From: Kitasatospora fiedleri
Lineage (GTDB): Bacteria; Actinomycetota; Actinomycetes; Streptomycetales; Streptomycetaceae
Reading direction: 5' to 3'
Length of the DNA: 64,000 bases
NCBI RefSeq assembly: GCF_948472415.1
Contig: NZ_OX419519.1
Location: forward strand, 3,968,001-4,032,000
Both the position numbers and the translations under genes were made by a program. Under the pieces are notes generated by a model, which did not search any database, was not told the DNA's origin, and saw only the letters and a list, made by a program, of their open reading frames with translations. Shown here piece after piece: positions 1-7,469 of the stretch. The stretch's first letter is position 1; every line of letters starts with the position of its first letter.

Positions 1-936
1 CTGGTCGCTGTTGGGCGCCTCGTACACCAGCTGGGTGGCCTTCGGGGCGACGCCGCGGACGATCTCGGAGTCCAGCTCCACCTCGCCCTGGCCGTCGCCG
101 GGCTTGGAGTCGTAGTTCGCGCCGTCCACCGAGACGGTGCTGACCGTCGGGCCGGACAGGCCGAACTGGCTGTCGTAGGTGGCCAGGTTGGAGGACTTGT
201 AGCCGTCGAACTCCCAGAGCGCGACGGTGGAGCCGGTGCCGTCGGCGCCCAGCTGGTTCAGCCGGTAGGCGCCGTCGTAGCCGGAGGGGCCGAAGCCGGA
301 GGGGGTGGCCTGCGGGGTGGCGGCGCCCGGCTTGGCGATCCGGGTGGTGCGCACGGTGTGGTCGTTGAGGCCGCTGACGCCCTCGACCACGCCGGCCAGC
401 GCGGCCGGCACCGAGGCGGCGGCGTCGTTGGCGAAGAAGGTCCGGCCGCTCTGCTGCGGGTCGGTGTACGTCGACTCGTGGGTGCCGAACGCGGCGGCGA
501 CCTGCGCGCTGGTGCCGGTGGCGTTCACCACCTGGCGGTTGTCGCTGACCGAGTCGACCTTCAGGCCCTGGGCGGTGAGGAACGCCCGGACCTGCTCGAC
601 GTCGGACGCGGTCGGGCCGAAGCGCTCGGTGAATTGCGCGGGCGTCAGGTAGTGGCCGTATTCGGCGGTGCCCGGGGTGGCGACCGCGGCCAGGAAACGG
701 TCCAGTTCGGCGGTGTTGCGCAGTTTCAGCGAGACCGCCACGGATATCCGGCGGTCGGCGGGGACGTCACCCTGCTTGTGGGAGCGGGCGACCGCGGGGG
801 TCACGGTCTGCGGCAGCGCCACCCGGGCGCTGGCGTTCGGCGTCGGGGCGGCCTGGGCGGTGGCGCTGCCCAGGGAGACGGCGGTGAGGGGAAGGACCGC
901 GAGGGCGGCGGCAAGGGCGAGCGAGCGGGGTCGCAC
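1..936 (-). CDS. secreted S53 (sedolisin) family protease, 3' part missing
   Basis: Partial gene running off the left edge: 312 codons from a GTG at 936 preceded by GGAGGA. The N-terminus MRPRSLALAAALAVLPLTAV is a signal peptide ending near AQAA. A pro-kumamolisin propeptide follows (AELDRFLAAVATPGTAEYGHYL, then ERFGPTASDVEQV, broken here by a comma). The catalytic domain begins after about residue 210. The pair E and D in GEVELDSEIV matches the Glu/Asp pair of sedolisins. The catalytic Ser motif (SGTSxSxP) would lie beyond the edge. The likely role is an exported acid-active serine-carboxyl peptidase that self-processes. It is not the same gene as the second S53 protease at 17585-20566. Family assignment is secure; the C-terminal half cannot be seen. 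Confidence 0.85.
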   Translation of the reverse strand, partial: MRPRSLALAAALAVLPLTAVSLGSATAQAAPTPNASARVALPQTVTPAVARSHKQGDVPADRRISVAVSLKLRNTAELDRFLAAVATPGTAEYGHYLTPAQFTERFGPTASDVEQVRAFLTAQGLKVDSVSDNRQVVNATGTSAQVAAAFGTHESTYTDPQQSGRTFFANDAAASVPAALAGVVEGVSGLNDHTVRTTRIAKPGAATPQATPSGFGPSGYDGAYRLNQLGADGTGSTVALWEFDGYKSSNLATYDSQFGLSGPTVSTVSVDGANYDSKPGDGQGEVELDSEIVRGVAPKATQLVYEAPNSDQ

Positions 937-1067
937 GGGCTCCTCCGGAATATCTGGCGGCGTTCCGGGTTTCGAAAACGCTCGCCAGAATCTCTCAGAG
1001 AACTCCCGGGAAAAGGCCCATGGCCGGGCAATTGCTTATTAAAAAACAGTCAACTGTGAAAGGGTGG

Positions 1068-1095
1068 GGGAATTCAGTTTATGAACCGAATTCCC
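1068..1095 (-). terminator. hairpin downstream of the FAD monooxygenase
   Basis: The arms GGGAATTC (1068-1075) and GAATTCCC (1088-1095) pair perfectly, with a further GTT/AAC pair inside a TATG loop. It lies 30 bases past the stop of the monooxygenase and 130 bases before the protease start, on the same transcription path. On the minus strand a run of T follows about 20 bases later. It could be a terminator or an operator for the protease promoter. Confidence 0.4.
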
Positions 1096-1124
1096 TTTCC
1101 GTGGGGGGTGGGCACAACTGAATG

Positions 1125-2600
1125 TCAGGGGCGGCCCAGCCACTGGCCCAGCGCCGCCCGCAGCTCGCCCCGGGTCGGGTCGGCGCAGGCCCAGGCCGCG
1201 TACCCGTCCGGACGGACCAGCAGCACGGTGTCGCGCAGCTTGCCGTGCGGGTCGGCGGGGGCCGCGGTGACCACCCGCTCCGCCCAGGAGTCGGCCACCG
1301 ACAGCTCGTCGTTGCTGATCAGCACCGCCTTGCCGGAGCGCAGCGCCTCGTGCAGCCGGGCCGGGCCGCCGGGCGCGTCCACCGCCAGCCGCAGGTCCGG
1401 GACGCGGCGGCCGACCAGCGGGTGGGCGCCCCTCTCGGCCGGGTAGGCGTACCCGATGCCGGAGACCTGCTTGGCGCCCGACTCGGCCAGCGGGCCCAGG
1501 TGTCCGGCCGCCGCGCCGAGCGCCGAGCGCAGCGCCCGGGCCGGGGCGTGCGCGCCCTGGGCGAGCCGGACCAGGGCGCCGGAGGAGCGCAGCGCCGCCC
1601 GGCCGACCGGGTGGCGCTCGGTCTGGTAGGTGTCCAGCAGGGCGTCGGGGGCCCAGCCGCGGACGGCGGCGGCCAGCTTCCAGCTCAGGTTGGCGGCGTC
1701 CTGCAGGCCGGTGTTCATGCCCTGGCCACCGGCCGGGGAGTGGCAGTGCGCGGCGTCCCCCGCCAGGAAGACCCGGCCGGAGCGGTAACTGGGCACCTGC
1801 CGCTCGTCGCTGTGGAAGCGGGAGGTCCAGCGGGTCTCCCGCACCCCGAAGTCACGGCCCATCACCTCGCGGAGCAGGTCGGAGAGTTCGGCCGGTTCCA
1901 CCGGGTCGGAGTCCGGCGCCTGGTGCTCGCGGCTCCAGCCGATCACCCGGTACCAGCCGTCGCCGAACGGGGCCAGGAAGGCGAACCCGGCCTCGCCCGC
2001 GCCGGCCGTCAGCGGCTCGTCCGGCTCCCGCTCCAGCCGGACGTCGGCCAGCATCACCGAGCGCACCGCGGACTCGCCGGGGAACGGGACGCCCAGCAGG
2101 TCGCGCACCGCCGAGTGCACGCCGTCCGCGCCGACCGCGTAGCGGGCCCGGAACGACCGCTCGCCCCCGGCGGTGCGGGCGGTCAGCGTGACGCCCCGGC
2201 CGTCCTGCCGCAGGCCGGTCACCTCGGTGCCGCGGCGCAGGTCGGCACCGGCCTTGACGGCCCGCTCCCGCAGCACCCGCTCGGTGTGGTACTGCGGGGT
2301 GACCAGCACGAACGGGAAACGGGTGGGCAGGCCCGCGAGGTCGACCCGGAGCCGGCCGAACACCTGCAGCGAGGGCACCGCCCGGCCGGTGGCGATCAGC
2401 TCGTCGGCCAGGCCGCGGGCGTCCAGCAGCTCCAGGGTGCGGGCGTGCACGGCGAACGCCCGGGTCAGGTTCGACTCCTCGGCCCGCTTCTCGAGCACCG
2501 TCACCCGCAGGCCGGCCGCCGCCAGGTCGCCCGCCAGCAGCAGGCCGGTCGGGCCCGCGCCGACCACCAGCACGTCCGCGGTGAACTCCGTCTCGGACAT
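1125..2600 (-). CDS. FAD-dependent aromatic monooxygenase (PheA/TfdB type)
   Basis: A 491-residue flavin monooxygenase of the p-hydroxybenzoate hydroxylase superfamily. The N-terminal Rossmann motif VVGAGPTGLLLAGDLA binds ADP. The DG motif (YAVGADGVHSAVRD, about residue 160) and the second FAD motif GDAAHCHSPAGGQGMNTG (about residue 275) are intact. The C-terminal thioredoxin-like region fits phenol hydroxylase and the RdmE/PgaE-type hydroxylases of aromatic polyketides. Substrate cannot be inferred: no PKS genes lie nearby. It is divergent from the GT2-GtrA gene, with about 130 bases between them. Confidence 0.85.
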   Translation of the reverse strand: MSETEFTADVLVVGAGPTGLLLAGDLAAAGLRVTVLEKRAEESNLTRAFAVHARTLELLDARGLADELIATGRAVPSLQVFGRLRVDLAGLPTRFPFVLVTPQYHTERVLRERAVKAGADLRRGTEVTGLRQDGRGVTLTARTAGGERSFRARYAVGADGVHSAVRDLLGVPFPGESAVRSVMLADVRLEREPDEPLTAGAGEAGFAFLAPFGDGWYRVIGWSREHQAPDSDPVEPAELSDLLREVMGRDFGVRETRWTSRFHSDERQVPSYRSGRVFLAGDAAHCHSPAGGQGMNTGLQDAANLSWKLAAAVRGWAPDALLDTYQTERHPVGRAALRSSGALVRLAQGAHAPARALRSALGAAAGHLGPLAESGAKQVSGIGYAYPAERGAHPLVGRRVPDLRLAVDAPGGPARLHEALRSGKAVLISNDELSVADSWAERVVTAAPADPHGKLRDTVLLVRPDGYAAWACADPTRGELRAALGQWLGRP

Positions 2601-2666
2601 CCGTCTCTCCCGTCGTCTTGCCGCAGAGGCCGGTGGTCACCGGACCGGAGTCCACGTCGCCCGGGT

Positions 2667-2683
2667 TCTCAGCGCGCTCTCAG
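2667..2683. promoter_or_regulatory. TCTCAG direct repeat, 11-bp spaced
   Basis: Two copies of TCTCAG start at 2667 and 2678, exactly 11 bases (one helical turn) apart. They sit in the divergent region 46 bases before the GT2-GtrA start. Tandem half-sites one turn apart are typical of OmpR/PhoB-family response regulators. Which regulator binds is not known; the OmpR-type regulator at 56954 is the only one in the window. Confidence 0.4.
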
Positions 2684-2728
2684 GCTGCCATCATCGCGGG
2701 CCCATCAGGGGCTGTGAACCTCCTTCCC

Positions 2729-3976
2729 ATGACACAGCCAGCGATGCGCCCGGCCCTCCGCCCCGCACTCCGCCCCGCCCCGGCGGCCGACGGCCGGGAA
2801 CGGGCCGACGCCGTGGTGCGGACCAGGCTCGTGGAGATCGTCGTACCCGTCTACAACGAGCAGCACTCGCTGGAGCGCTGCGTCCGTGAGCTGCACGCCT
2901 ACCTGTCGGAGACGTTCCCCTACGACTACCTGATCACCGTGGCGGACAACGCCTCGGTCGACGGCACCTGGGAGGTCGCCACCGCGCTCGCCGCGGAACT
3001 CGGGCCGGTGCGCGCCGTGCACCTGGACCTCAAGGGCCGCGGGCGGGCGCTGCGGCAGGTGTGGGGCACCAGCACGGCCGACGTGGTGGCGTACATGGAC
3101 GTCGACCTGTCCACCGGCCTGGAGGCGTTCCTGCCGCTGGTCGCGCCGCTGCTGTCCGGGCACAGCGACCTGGCCATCGGCAGCCGGCTGCACCGGGGCT
3201 CGGCGGTGGTGCGCGGCCCGAAGCGGGAGTTCATCTCGCGCACCTACAACCTGCTGCTGCGGGCCACCATGGCGGCCAAGTTCTCCGACGCCCAGTGCGG
3301 GTTCAAGGCGGGCCGCACCGAGGTGGTCAAGCGGCTGCTGGAGCAGGTCGAGGACAACGCCTGGTTCTTCGACACCGAACTGCTGCTGCTCGCCGAGGCG
3401 TCCGGACTGCGCATCCACGAGGTGCCGGTGGACTGGGTGGACGACCCGGACAGCCGGGTCGACATCGTCCGCACCGTGCTCGACGACCTCCGGGGCATGG
3501 CCCGGGTGGCCCGGCGGACCCTGGCCGGCCGGGGCAGCGTCGACCTGCCGGACCGGGTGCGCCGGGCCCAGGTCCCGCCGGGGCTGGGCTGGCAGTCCGT
3601 CAGCTTCGCGGTGATCGGCGGCCTGTGCACGCTGGCCTACCTGCTGCTCTTCCTGGGGCTGCGGCAACTGGCCCCCGCCCTGGTGGCCAACGCGCTGGCC
3701 CTGGCCGTCACCGCGGTGGCCAACACCGCCGCGAACCGGCGCTTCACCTTCGGGGTGACCGGACGCCGGGACGCCCTCAAGCACCAACTGGAGGGCGGCC
3801 TGGCCTTCCTGGTCGGCCTGGCCCTGACCAGCGGCGGCGTCGCGGTCCTGCACGCGGCGGCCCCGACCGCCGGGCCCGGGGTCGAGCTGGCGGTCCTGGT
3901 GGCGGCGAACGCGGCCGCGACGCTGGTGCGGTTCGTGCTGCTGCGGGTGTGGGTGTTCAACCCGAGGCGCGCGTAG
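2729..3976 (+). CDS. GT2 polyprenyl-phosphate glycosyltransferase fused to a GtrA membrane domain
   Basis: 415 residues from the ATG at 2729; the same frame is open further upstream, but that part is low-complexity and poorly supported. The N-terminal half is a DPM1-like GT2 domain: VEIVVPVYNEQHSLERCV, then DNASVDGTWE and the acidic metal motif MDVDLSTGLEAF (DxD). It ends with a membrane-proximal helix. The C-terminal quarter has four hydrophobic segments and the motif ANTAANRRFTFG typical of GtrA. Such fusions load a sugar onto a polyprenyl phosphate and may help flip it for cell-envelope glycosylation. No clear Shine-Dalgarno precedes the ATG, so the start is the weakest part. It is divergent from the monooxygenase. 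Confidence 0.8.
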   Translation: MTQPAMRPALRPALRPAPAADGRERADAVVRTRLVEIVVPVYNEQHSLERCVRELHAYLSETFPYDYLITVADNASVDGTWEVATALAAELGPVRAVHLDLKGRGRALRQVWGTSTADVVAYMDVDLSTGLEAFLPLVAPLLSGHSDLAIGSRLHRGSAVVRGPKREFISRTYNLLLRATMAAKFSDAQCGFKAGRTEVVKRLLEQVEDNAWFFDTELLLLAEASGLRIHEVPVDWVDDPDSRVDIVRTVLDDLRGMARVARRTLAGRGSVDLPDRVRRAQVPPGLGWQSVSFAVIGGLCTLAYLLLFLGLRQLAPALVANALALAVTAVANTAANRRFTFGVTGRRDALKHQLEGGLAFLVGLALTSGGVAVLHAAAPTAGPGVELAVLVAANAAATLVRFVLLRVWVFNPRRA

Positions 3977-4021
3977 GGGTCTTCAGCAACTCCCTGTCCT
4001 CCTCCCCTCCGGACAGGGCAC

Positions 4022-4057
4022 GGACCCGGACGCCGTTGTGGGGCGGCGTCCGGGCCC
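4022..4057 (+). terminator. terminator after the GT2-GtrA gene
   Basis: The arms at 4022-4035 and 4044-4057 pair at 13 of 14 positions (GGACCCGGACGCCG against CGGCGTCCGGGCCC). It begins 46 bases past the stop. There is no T-tract, which is normal for this GC-rich group. Confidence 0.65.
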
Positions 4058-4514
4058 GCTTCTCGCGTGGCGGCGGGGAACCGGTGCAGAACGGGACCTG
4101 TGGCTCGAGGGCCACGGCCACGAAGGCACCGTGTGGACGGACGACGCACAGGGCTCCTGAGACGCAGAAACCCCCGGAAGAACCGGGGGCCCGCGAGAGC
4201 GAGATCCCCTGAGCGCTCTCCAGGACCACATGGGACCTCGCACGACCATGCTCTCGGAGACTGCTCCGTCCGGCACGTGGTGGCACCGCCGACGGCGCCG
4301 AGGGCCTCCGGGCCCGCTACCTCGGCTGATCGCGGGATTCCGGGGGCCGGGACGGGTGGGTGGGTGCGGATGCCGTAGGCGTCAAATGTCTTGTGAGGAA
4401 TGGCGTTTGACGATCGATCATGATCGGGGGAGGGCGGGAGTGACCGTTTGTCGATCATGTCGGTTTTCGGCTGGTACGTGTGCTACGTTCCCCACCAAAA
4501 GCAGAAAAGTTTGA

Positions 4515-4567
4515 CCCCGGCGGTGCGCCAACACCCCGGGGCCTGACAACAGGAGTCGTACCTCCCG
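4515..4567 (+). promoter_or_regulatory. structured leader before the winged-helix gene
   Basis: CCCCGG (4515-4520) pairs with CCGGGG (4536-4541). Inside it GGCG-GTG-CGCC (4519-4529) forms an alternative, mutually exclusive stem. The Shine-Dalgarno core GGAG (4552-4555) can pair with CTCC (4562-4565) just before the ATG at 4568. The arrangement would permit control of translation initiation. This is a structural reading only. Confidence 0.4.
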
Positions 4568-5716
4568 ATGCGTGTTCATCGTAGCGCCCACGCGCGCAAT
4601 TTCACCGTGCTGCCCAATGCGGTGTTGCAGTACCGGCAGCTCTCCTACACCGCCCGCGGTCTGCTCGTCGACCTGCTGTCCCGGCCGGACGGCTGGCGGG
4701 AGGACGGGCGGCAGATGGCGGACAGCAGTCCGCAGGGGCGGAAGGCGATCTACCAGGCGCTGCGGGAACTGGCCCGGGCCGGGTTCTACCGGGTCGAGAA
4801 GAGCCGGCTGCCGGACGGGACGGTCGTCAGCGAGAACCACGTCTACGACACCCCGCAGCTCCCGCCGCTCCCGGGTGTCACCTTCCCGGGCTCCGGTGCA
4901 CCAGTCACCACCGGGGGTGGAGCCCTTCCAAAGGACCGGTACCAAGAACCCTCCCTCCCGGCCGAGGCGGCCGAGCCGACCGGACCCGCCGGGTCCGTCG
5001 GGCGGGGGGAGGCGGCGGAGCCGCCGCCGGTGCCGGACGAGCGAGTCCGCGAGGCGGCCGCCACGCTGTTGCGGGTGATCCGCCCGGAGCCGCGCCTGCG
5101 GCTCGGCCGGGCCGAGGCGGAGGAACTCGCGCCCCTGGTCGCCGGGTGGCAGGAGCGCGGGGCGAGCGCCGCCGACCTCGCCGCCGCCCTGCTGCCCGGC
5201 CTGCCCGTCCCGCTGCACTCGGCGGCCGCCGTGCTCCGCAACCGCCTGGAGCGCAAGATGCCGCCCGAACCCGCCGCCGCCCGACCGGCCGCGGCCCGCT
5301 ACGCCGAGTGCGCCGGCTGCCACGACCCCGTACCCCGACCCGGCATCTGCGCCCCCTGCGCGGGCCTCGTCCCCGGCCGGTCGCGGTCGGTGGCGGAGCG
5401 GCGGCCACCCGGGCGGGGGCCGCCCGGGTCCGGGACGCGATGCGTGCCGCCAGGGCCGCGCTGCCGGTGCTCCCGTTCGGCCTGCCCGCGACGTTCACCG
5501 GATAGCCCCGGGCCGGCCCCGCGAGCGGTTCGACCACCCGGCTCCGGTGGCGGAGCCGTCCGGGCCGGGTGGTCGAACCCGCTCCGGCGGGCCGTTACTT
5601 GCGGACCTCGACGGTGCGGAACCGGGAGGCCACGAAGGCGGCGTCGCAGTAGGCCGCGTTGGCGGCCGGGTTGGCGCCGGTGCCGTGCAGGTCGGAGAAG
5701 GCGGCGGTCTGGTTGA
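4568..5716 (+). CDS. winged-helix (replication-initiator-like) protein, apparent 3' frameshift
   Basis: The frame as sequenced encodes 382 residues. The N-terminal 100 residues (HARNFTVLPNAVLQY, LSYTARGLLVDLLSRPDGW) match a helix-turn-helix family that is multicopy in Streptomyces; its function is unknown. The central part is Pro/Ala-rich. A zinc-ribbon-like CAGC...CAPC pair follows near residue 255. After CAPCAGLVPG (about 5375) the frame becomes Arg/Pro/Ser-rich junk. The -1 frame at that point continues with an ordinary protein tail (VAVGGGAAATRAG...PFGLPATFTG) and stops at 5505, just before a perfect terminator. The in-frame version would run through that terminator and 122 bases into paaN. 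The real end is therefore probably 5505, by a one-base indel (mutation or sequencing error). Confidence 0.65.
   Translation: MRVHRSAHARNFTVLPNAVLQYRQLSYTARGLLVDLLSRPDGWREDGRQMADSSPQGRKAIYQALRELARAGFYRVEKSRLPDGTVVSENHVYDTPQLPPLPGVTFPGSGAPVTTGGGALPKDRYQEPSLPAEAAEPTGPAGSVGRGEAAEPPPVPDERVREAAATLLRVIRPEPRLRLGRAEAEELAPLVAGWQERGASAADLAAALLPGLPVPLHSAAAVLRNRLERKMPPEPAAARPAAARYAECAGCHDPVPRPGICAPCAGLVPGRSRSVAERRPPGRGPPGSGTRCVPPGPRCRCSRSACPRRSPDSPGPAPRAVRPPGSGGGAVRAGWSNPLRRAVTCGPRRCGTGRPRRRRRSRPRWRPGWRRCRAGRRRRRSG
5527..5579. terminator. bidirectional terminator between convergent genes
   Basis: A perfect 15-bp stem (5527-5541 with 5565-5579; left arm GGTTCGACCACCCGG) encloses a second hairpin GGCTCC-GGTGGC-GGAGCC (5540-5557). 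It lies between the plus-strand stop at 5505 and the paaN stop at 5595. Confidence 0.8.
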
Positions 5717-7289
5717 CGTAGACGCCGCCGGTGAGGTTGAGCGAGAGCGAGACGCCGGCCTCCAGGCAGGCGTCCACCAGGGCGGTCTCGACGGCGGGGT
5801 CGGTGGTGTAGGCGCCGGCGGTCATCGCGCCGTGCTCGACGGTGGTGCGGCGCAGCAGTTCGACGGCGGCGGCGGTGGACTCCACGGCGACCGCGAAGGC
5901 CACCGGGCCGAAGCACTCGGCCAGGAAGCGGGCCCGGTCGTCCGGCTTCTCGGCGTCGGCCTTCACCAGGGCGGGGGTGCGGATGGTCGCACCCGGGAAC
6001 TCGGCGGAGGCCACCACCCTCGGGGCGAGGGCGAGTTCGCCGTACTCGCCGCCGGCCGCGGCGGCGCTGCGGGCCAGCACGCCCGGGTTGACCACGGCGC
6101 CCAGGAGGGCGGCGGCCCGGGTGTCGTCGGCGAGCAGGCCCTGGACGGCGGCGGCCAGGTCGGTCACCACCTGCTCGTAGGAGCGCTCGCCGTCCTCGGT
6201 GCGGACGCCGGTGCGCGGGATCAGCAGGTTCTGCGGGGTGGTGCACATCTGGCCGCTGTACAGGCTGAGCGAGAAGGCCAGGTTGTCCAGCATGCCGCGG
6301 TAGTCGTCGGTGGAGTCCAGCACGACGGTGTTCACGCCGGCCTTCTCGGTGTAGACCAGCGCCTGCCGGGCGTTGTCCTCCAGCCAGTCGCCGAAGCCGG
6401 TGGAGCCGGTGTAGTCGATCAGCTTCACCTCGGGCCGCAGGGCCAGCACCTTGGCGATCGCGGAGCCCTCGTGCTCGGCGGCCAGGCAGACCAGGTTCGG
6501 GTCGAAGCCCGCCTCGGCGAGCACCTCGCGGGCGATCCGGACGGTCAGCGCCAGCGGCAGCACGGCGCGCGGGTGCGGCTTGACCAGCACGCCGTTGCCG
6601 GTGGCCAGCGAGGCGAACAGGCCCGGGTAGCCGTTCCAGGTCGGGAAGGTGTTGCAGCCGATCAGCAGCGCGGTGCCGCGCGGCACCGCGGTGAACTCCT
6701 TGGTCATCACCAGGGGTTCGCGCTTGCCCTGGGGCTTGGTCCAGCGCGCCGAGCGGGGCAGCCGGGTCTGCTCGGCGTACGCGTACGCCACCGCCTCCAG
6801 GCCGCGGTCCTGGGCGTGCGGGCCGCCGGCCTGGAAGGCCATGCCGTACGCCTGGCCGGTGGTGTGCATCACGGCCTGCGCGAACTCGGGCGTGCGGGCG
6901 CTGATCCGGGCCAGGACCTCCAGGCAGACCGCGGCCCGCTCGGCGGGCGACGCCTTGGCCCAGCCGGGCCGGGCGGCCTCCAACGCGGCCAGCAGCGCGT
7001 CCGGTTCGGCGTGCGGGTAGAGCACGCCCAGTTCGAGGCCGTACGGGGAGGTCTCGCCGCTCACCGGCGTGCCGCCGCCGGGGTGGCCGGGGAGGTCGAA
7101 CTCCCGCCCCAGCAGGGCCTCGAAGGCGGCCTTGCCGTCGGCGACGGCGTTCTCCCCGTACGCCTTGGGGAACTCCGGGTACGGCGACCAGTAGTCGCGT
7201 TCGGCGATCGCGGCCAGGGCGCGGTCCAGGGTGTCCTGGTGGCGGGCGAGCAGTTCGGCGACCGGCAGGGCGGGGGTCGCAGCGGACAT
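5595..7289 (-). CDS. paaN: PaaN-type aldehyde dehydrogenase, phenylacetate degradation
   Basis: 564 residues with the N-terminus LLARHQDTLDRALAAIAERDYW typical of the PaaN family of large aldehyde dehydrogenases. These act on the ring-cleavage aldehyde of phenylacetyl-CoA catabolism in the cytoplasm. The family signature region includes GSTGFGDWL and the Cys-bearing SLYSGQMCTTPQNLLIP, which carries the expected nucleophile Cys. The start is supported by GAGGAG seven bases before the ATG. A PaaR-like box sits 44 bases upstream. The other paa genes are absent from the window. It is convergent with the winged-helix gene. Confidence 0.88.
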   Translation of the reverse strand: MSAATPALPVAELLARHQDTLDRALAAIAERDYWSPYPEFPKAYGENAVADGKAAFEALLGREFDLPGHPGGGTPVSGETSPYGLELGVLYPHAEPDALLAALEAARPGWAKASPAERAAVCLEVLARISARTPEFAQAVMHTTGQAYGMAFQAGGPHAQDRGLEAVAYAYAEQTRLPRSARWTKPQGKREPLVMTKEFTAVPRGTALLIGCNTFPTWNGYPGLFASLATGNGVLVKPHPRAVLPLALTVRIAREVLAEAGFDPNLVCLAAEHEGSAIAKVLALRPEVKLIDYTGSTGFGDWLEDNARQALVYTEKAGVNTVVLDSTDDYRGMLDNLAFSLSLYSGQMCTTPQNLLIPRTGVRTEDGERSYEQVVTDLAAAVQGLLADDTRAAALLGAVVNPGVLARSAAAAGGEYGELALAPRVVASAEFPGATIRTPALVKADAEKPDDRARFLAECFGPVAFAVAVESTAAAVELLRRTTVEHGAMTAGAYTTDPAVETALVDACLEAGVSLSLNLTGGVYVNQTAAFSDLHGTGANPAANAAYCDAAFVASRFRTVEVRK

Positions 7290-7332
7290 GGTGCGCTCCT
7301 CACGGGGGCGGGGCGGGACGCTCCTCAGCGTA

Positions 7333-7346
7333 ACCGAACGATCGGT
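7333..7346. promoter_or_regulatory. PaaR-like operator before paaN
   Basis: ACCGAACGATCGGT (7333-7346) fits the palindromic core ACCG-NN-CG-NN-CGGT that I recall for actinobacterial PaaR (TetR family). It lies 44 bases upstream of the paaN ATG. A PaaR-like TetR gene lies at 10036. Confidence 0.6.
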
Positions 7347-7417
7347 CGGTGCAAGGCCCCCGGTCCGCTCCCGGTCCGGTCCGCCGTCGGGGCGGTCGGG
7401 CCCGGCGGCCGGACGCG

Positions 7418-7452
7418 CGACGGCCGCCCCCGGGAGCCGGGGACGGCCGTCG
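7418..7452 (-). terminator. terminator after the mannosyltransferase gene
   Basis: 16-base arms (7418-7433 and 7437-7452) pair at 15 positions around a GAG loop. It begins 18 bases past the minus-strand stop at 7470. Confidence 0.7.
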
Positions 7453-7469
7453 TGGGGGTCGGCCGCGCT

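Larger units (their letters stand above)
3977..4567. other. 591-base non-coding stretch with several hairpins
   Basis: No open frame here looks coding. Three strong inverted repeats lie in the first 250 bases: 4022-4057 (see terminator), CCCCCGG/CCGGGGG at 4171-4177 and 4183-4189 with an AAGAA loop, and GAGAGCG/CGCTCTC at 4195-4201 and 4214-4220. The remainder, 4230-4500, shows no supported feature until the promoter and leader of the next gene. Confidence 0.6.

Noticed and set aside
3977..4567. Possible tRNA or small RNA gene in the long non-coding stretch
   Set aside because: No cloverleaf with D- and T-arm consensus could be drawn; only hairpins were found.
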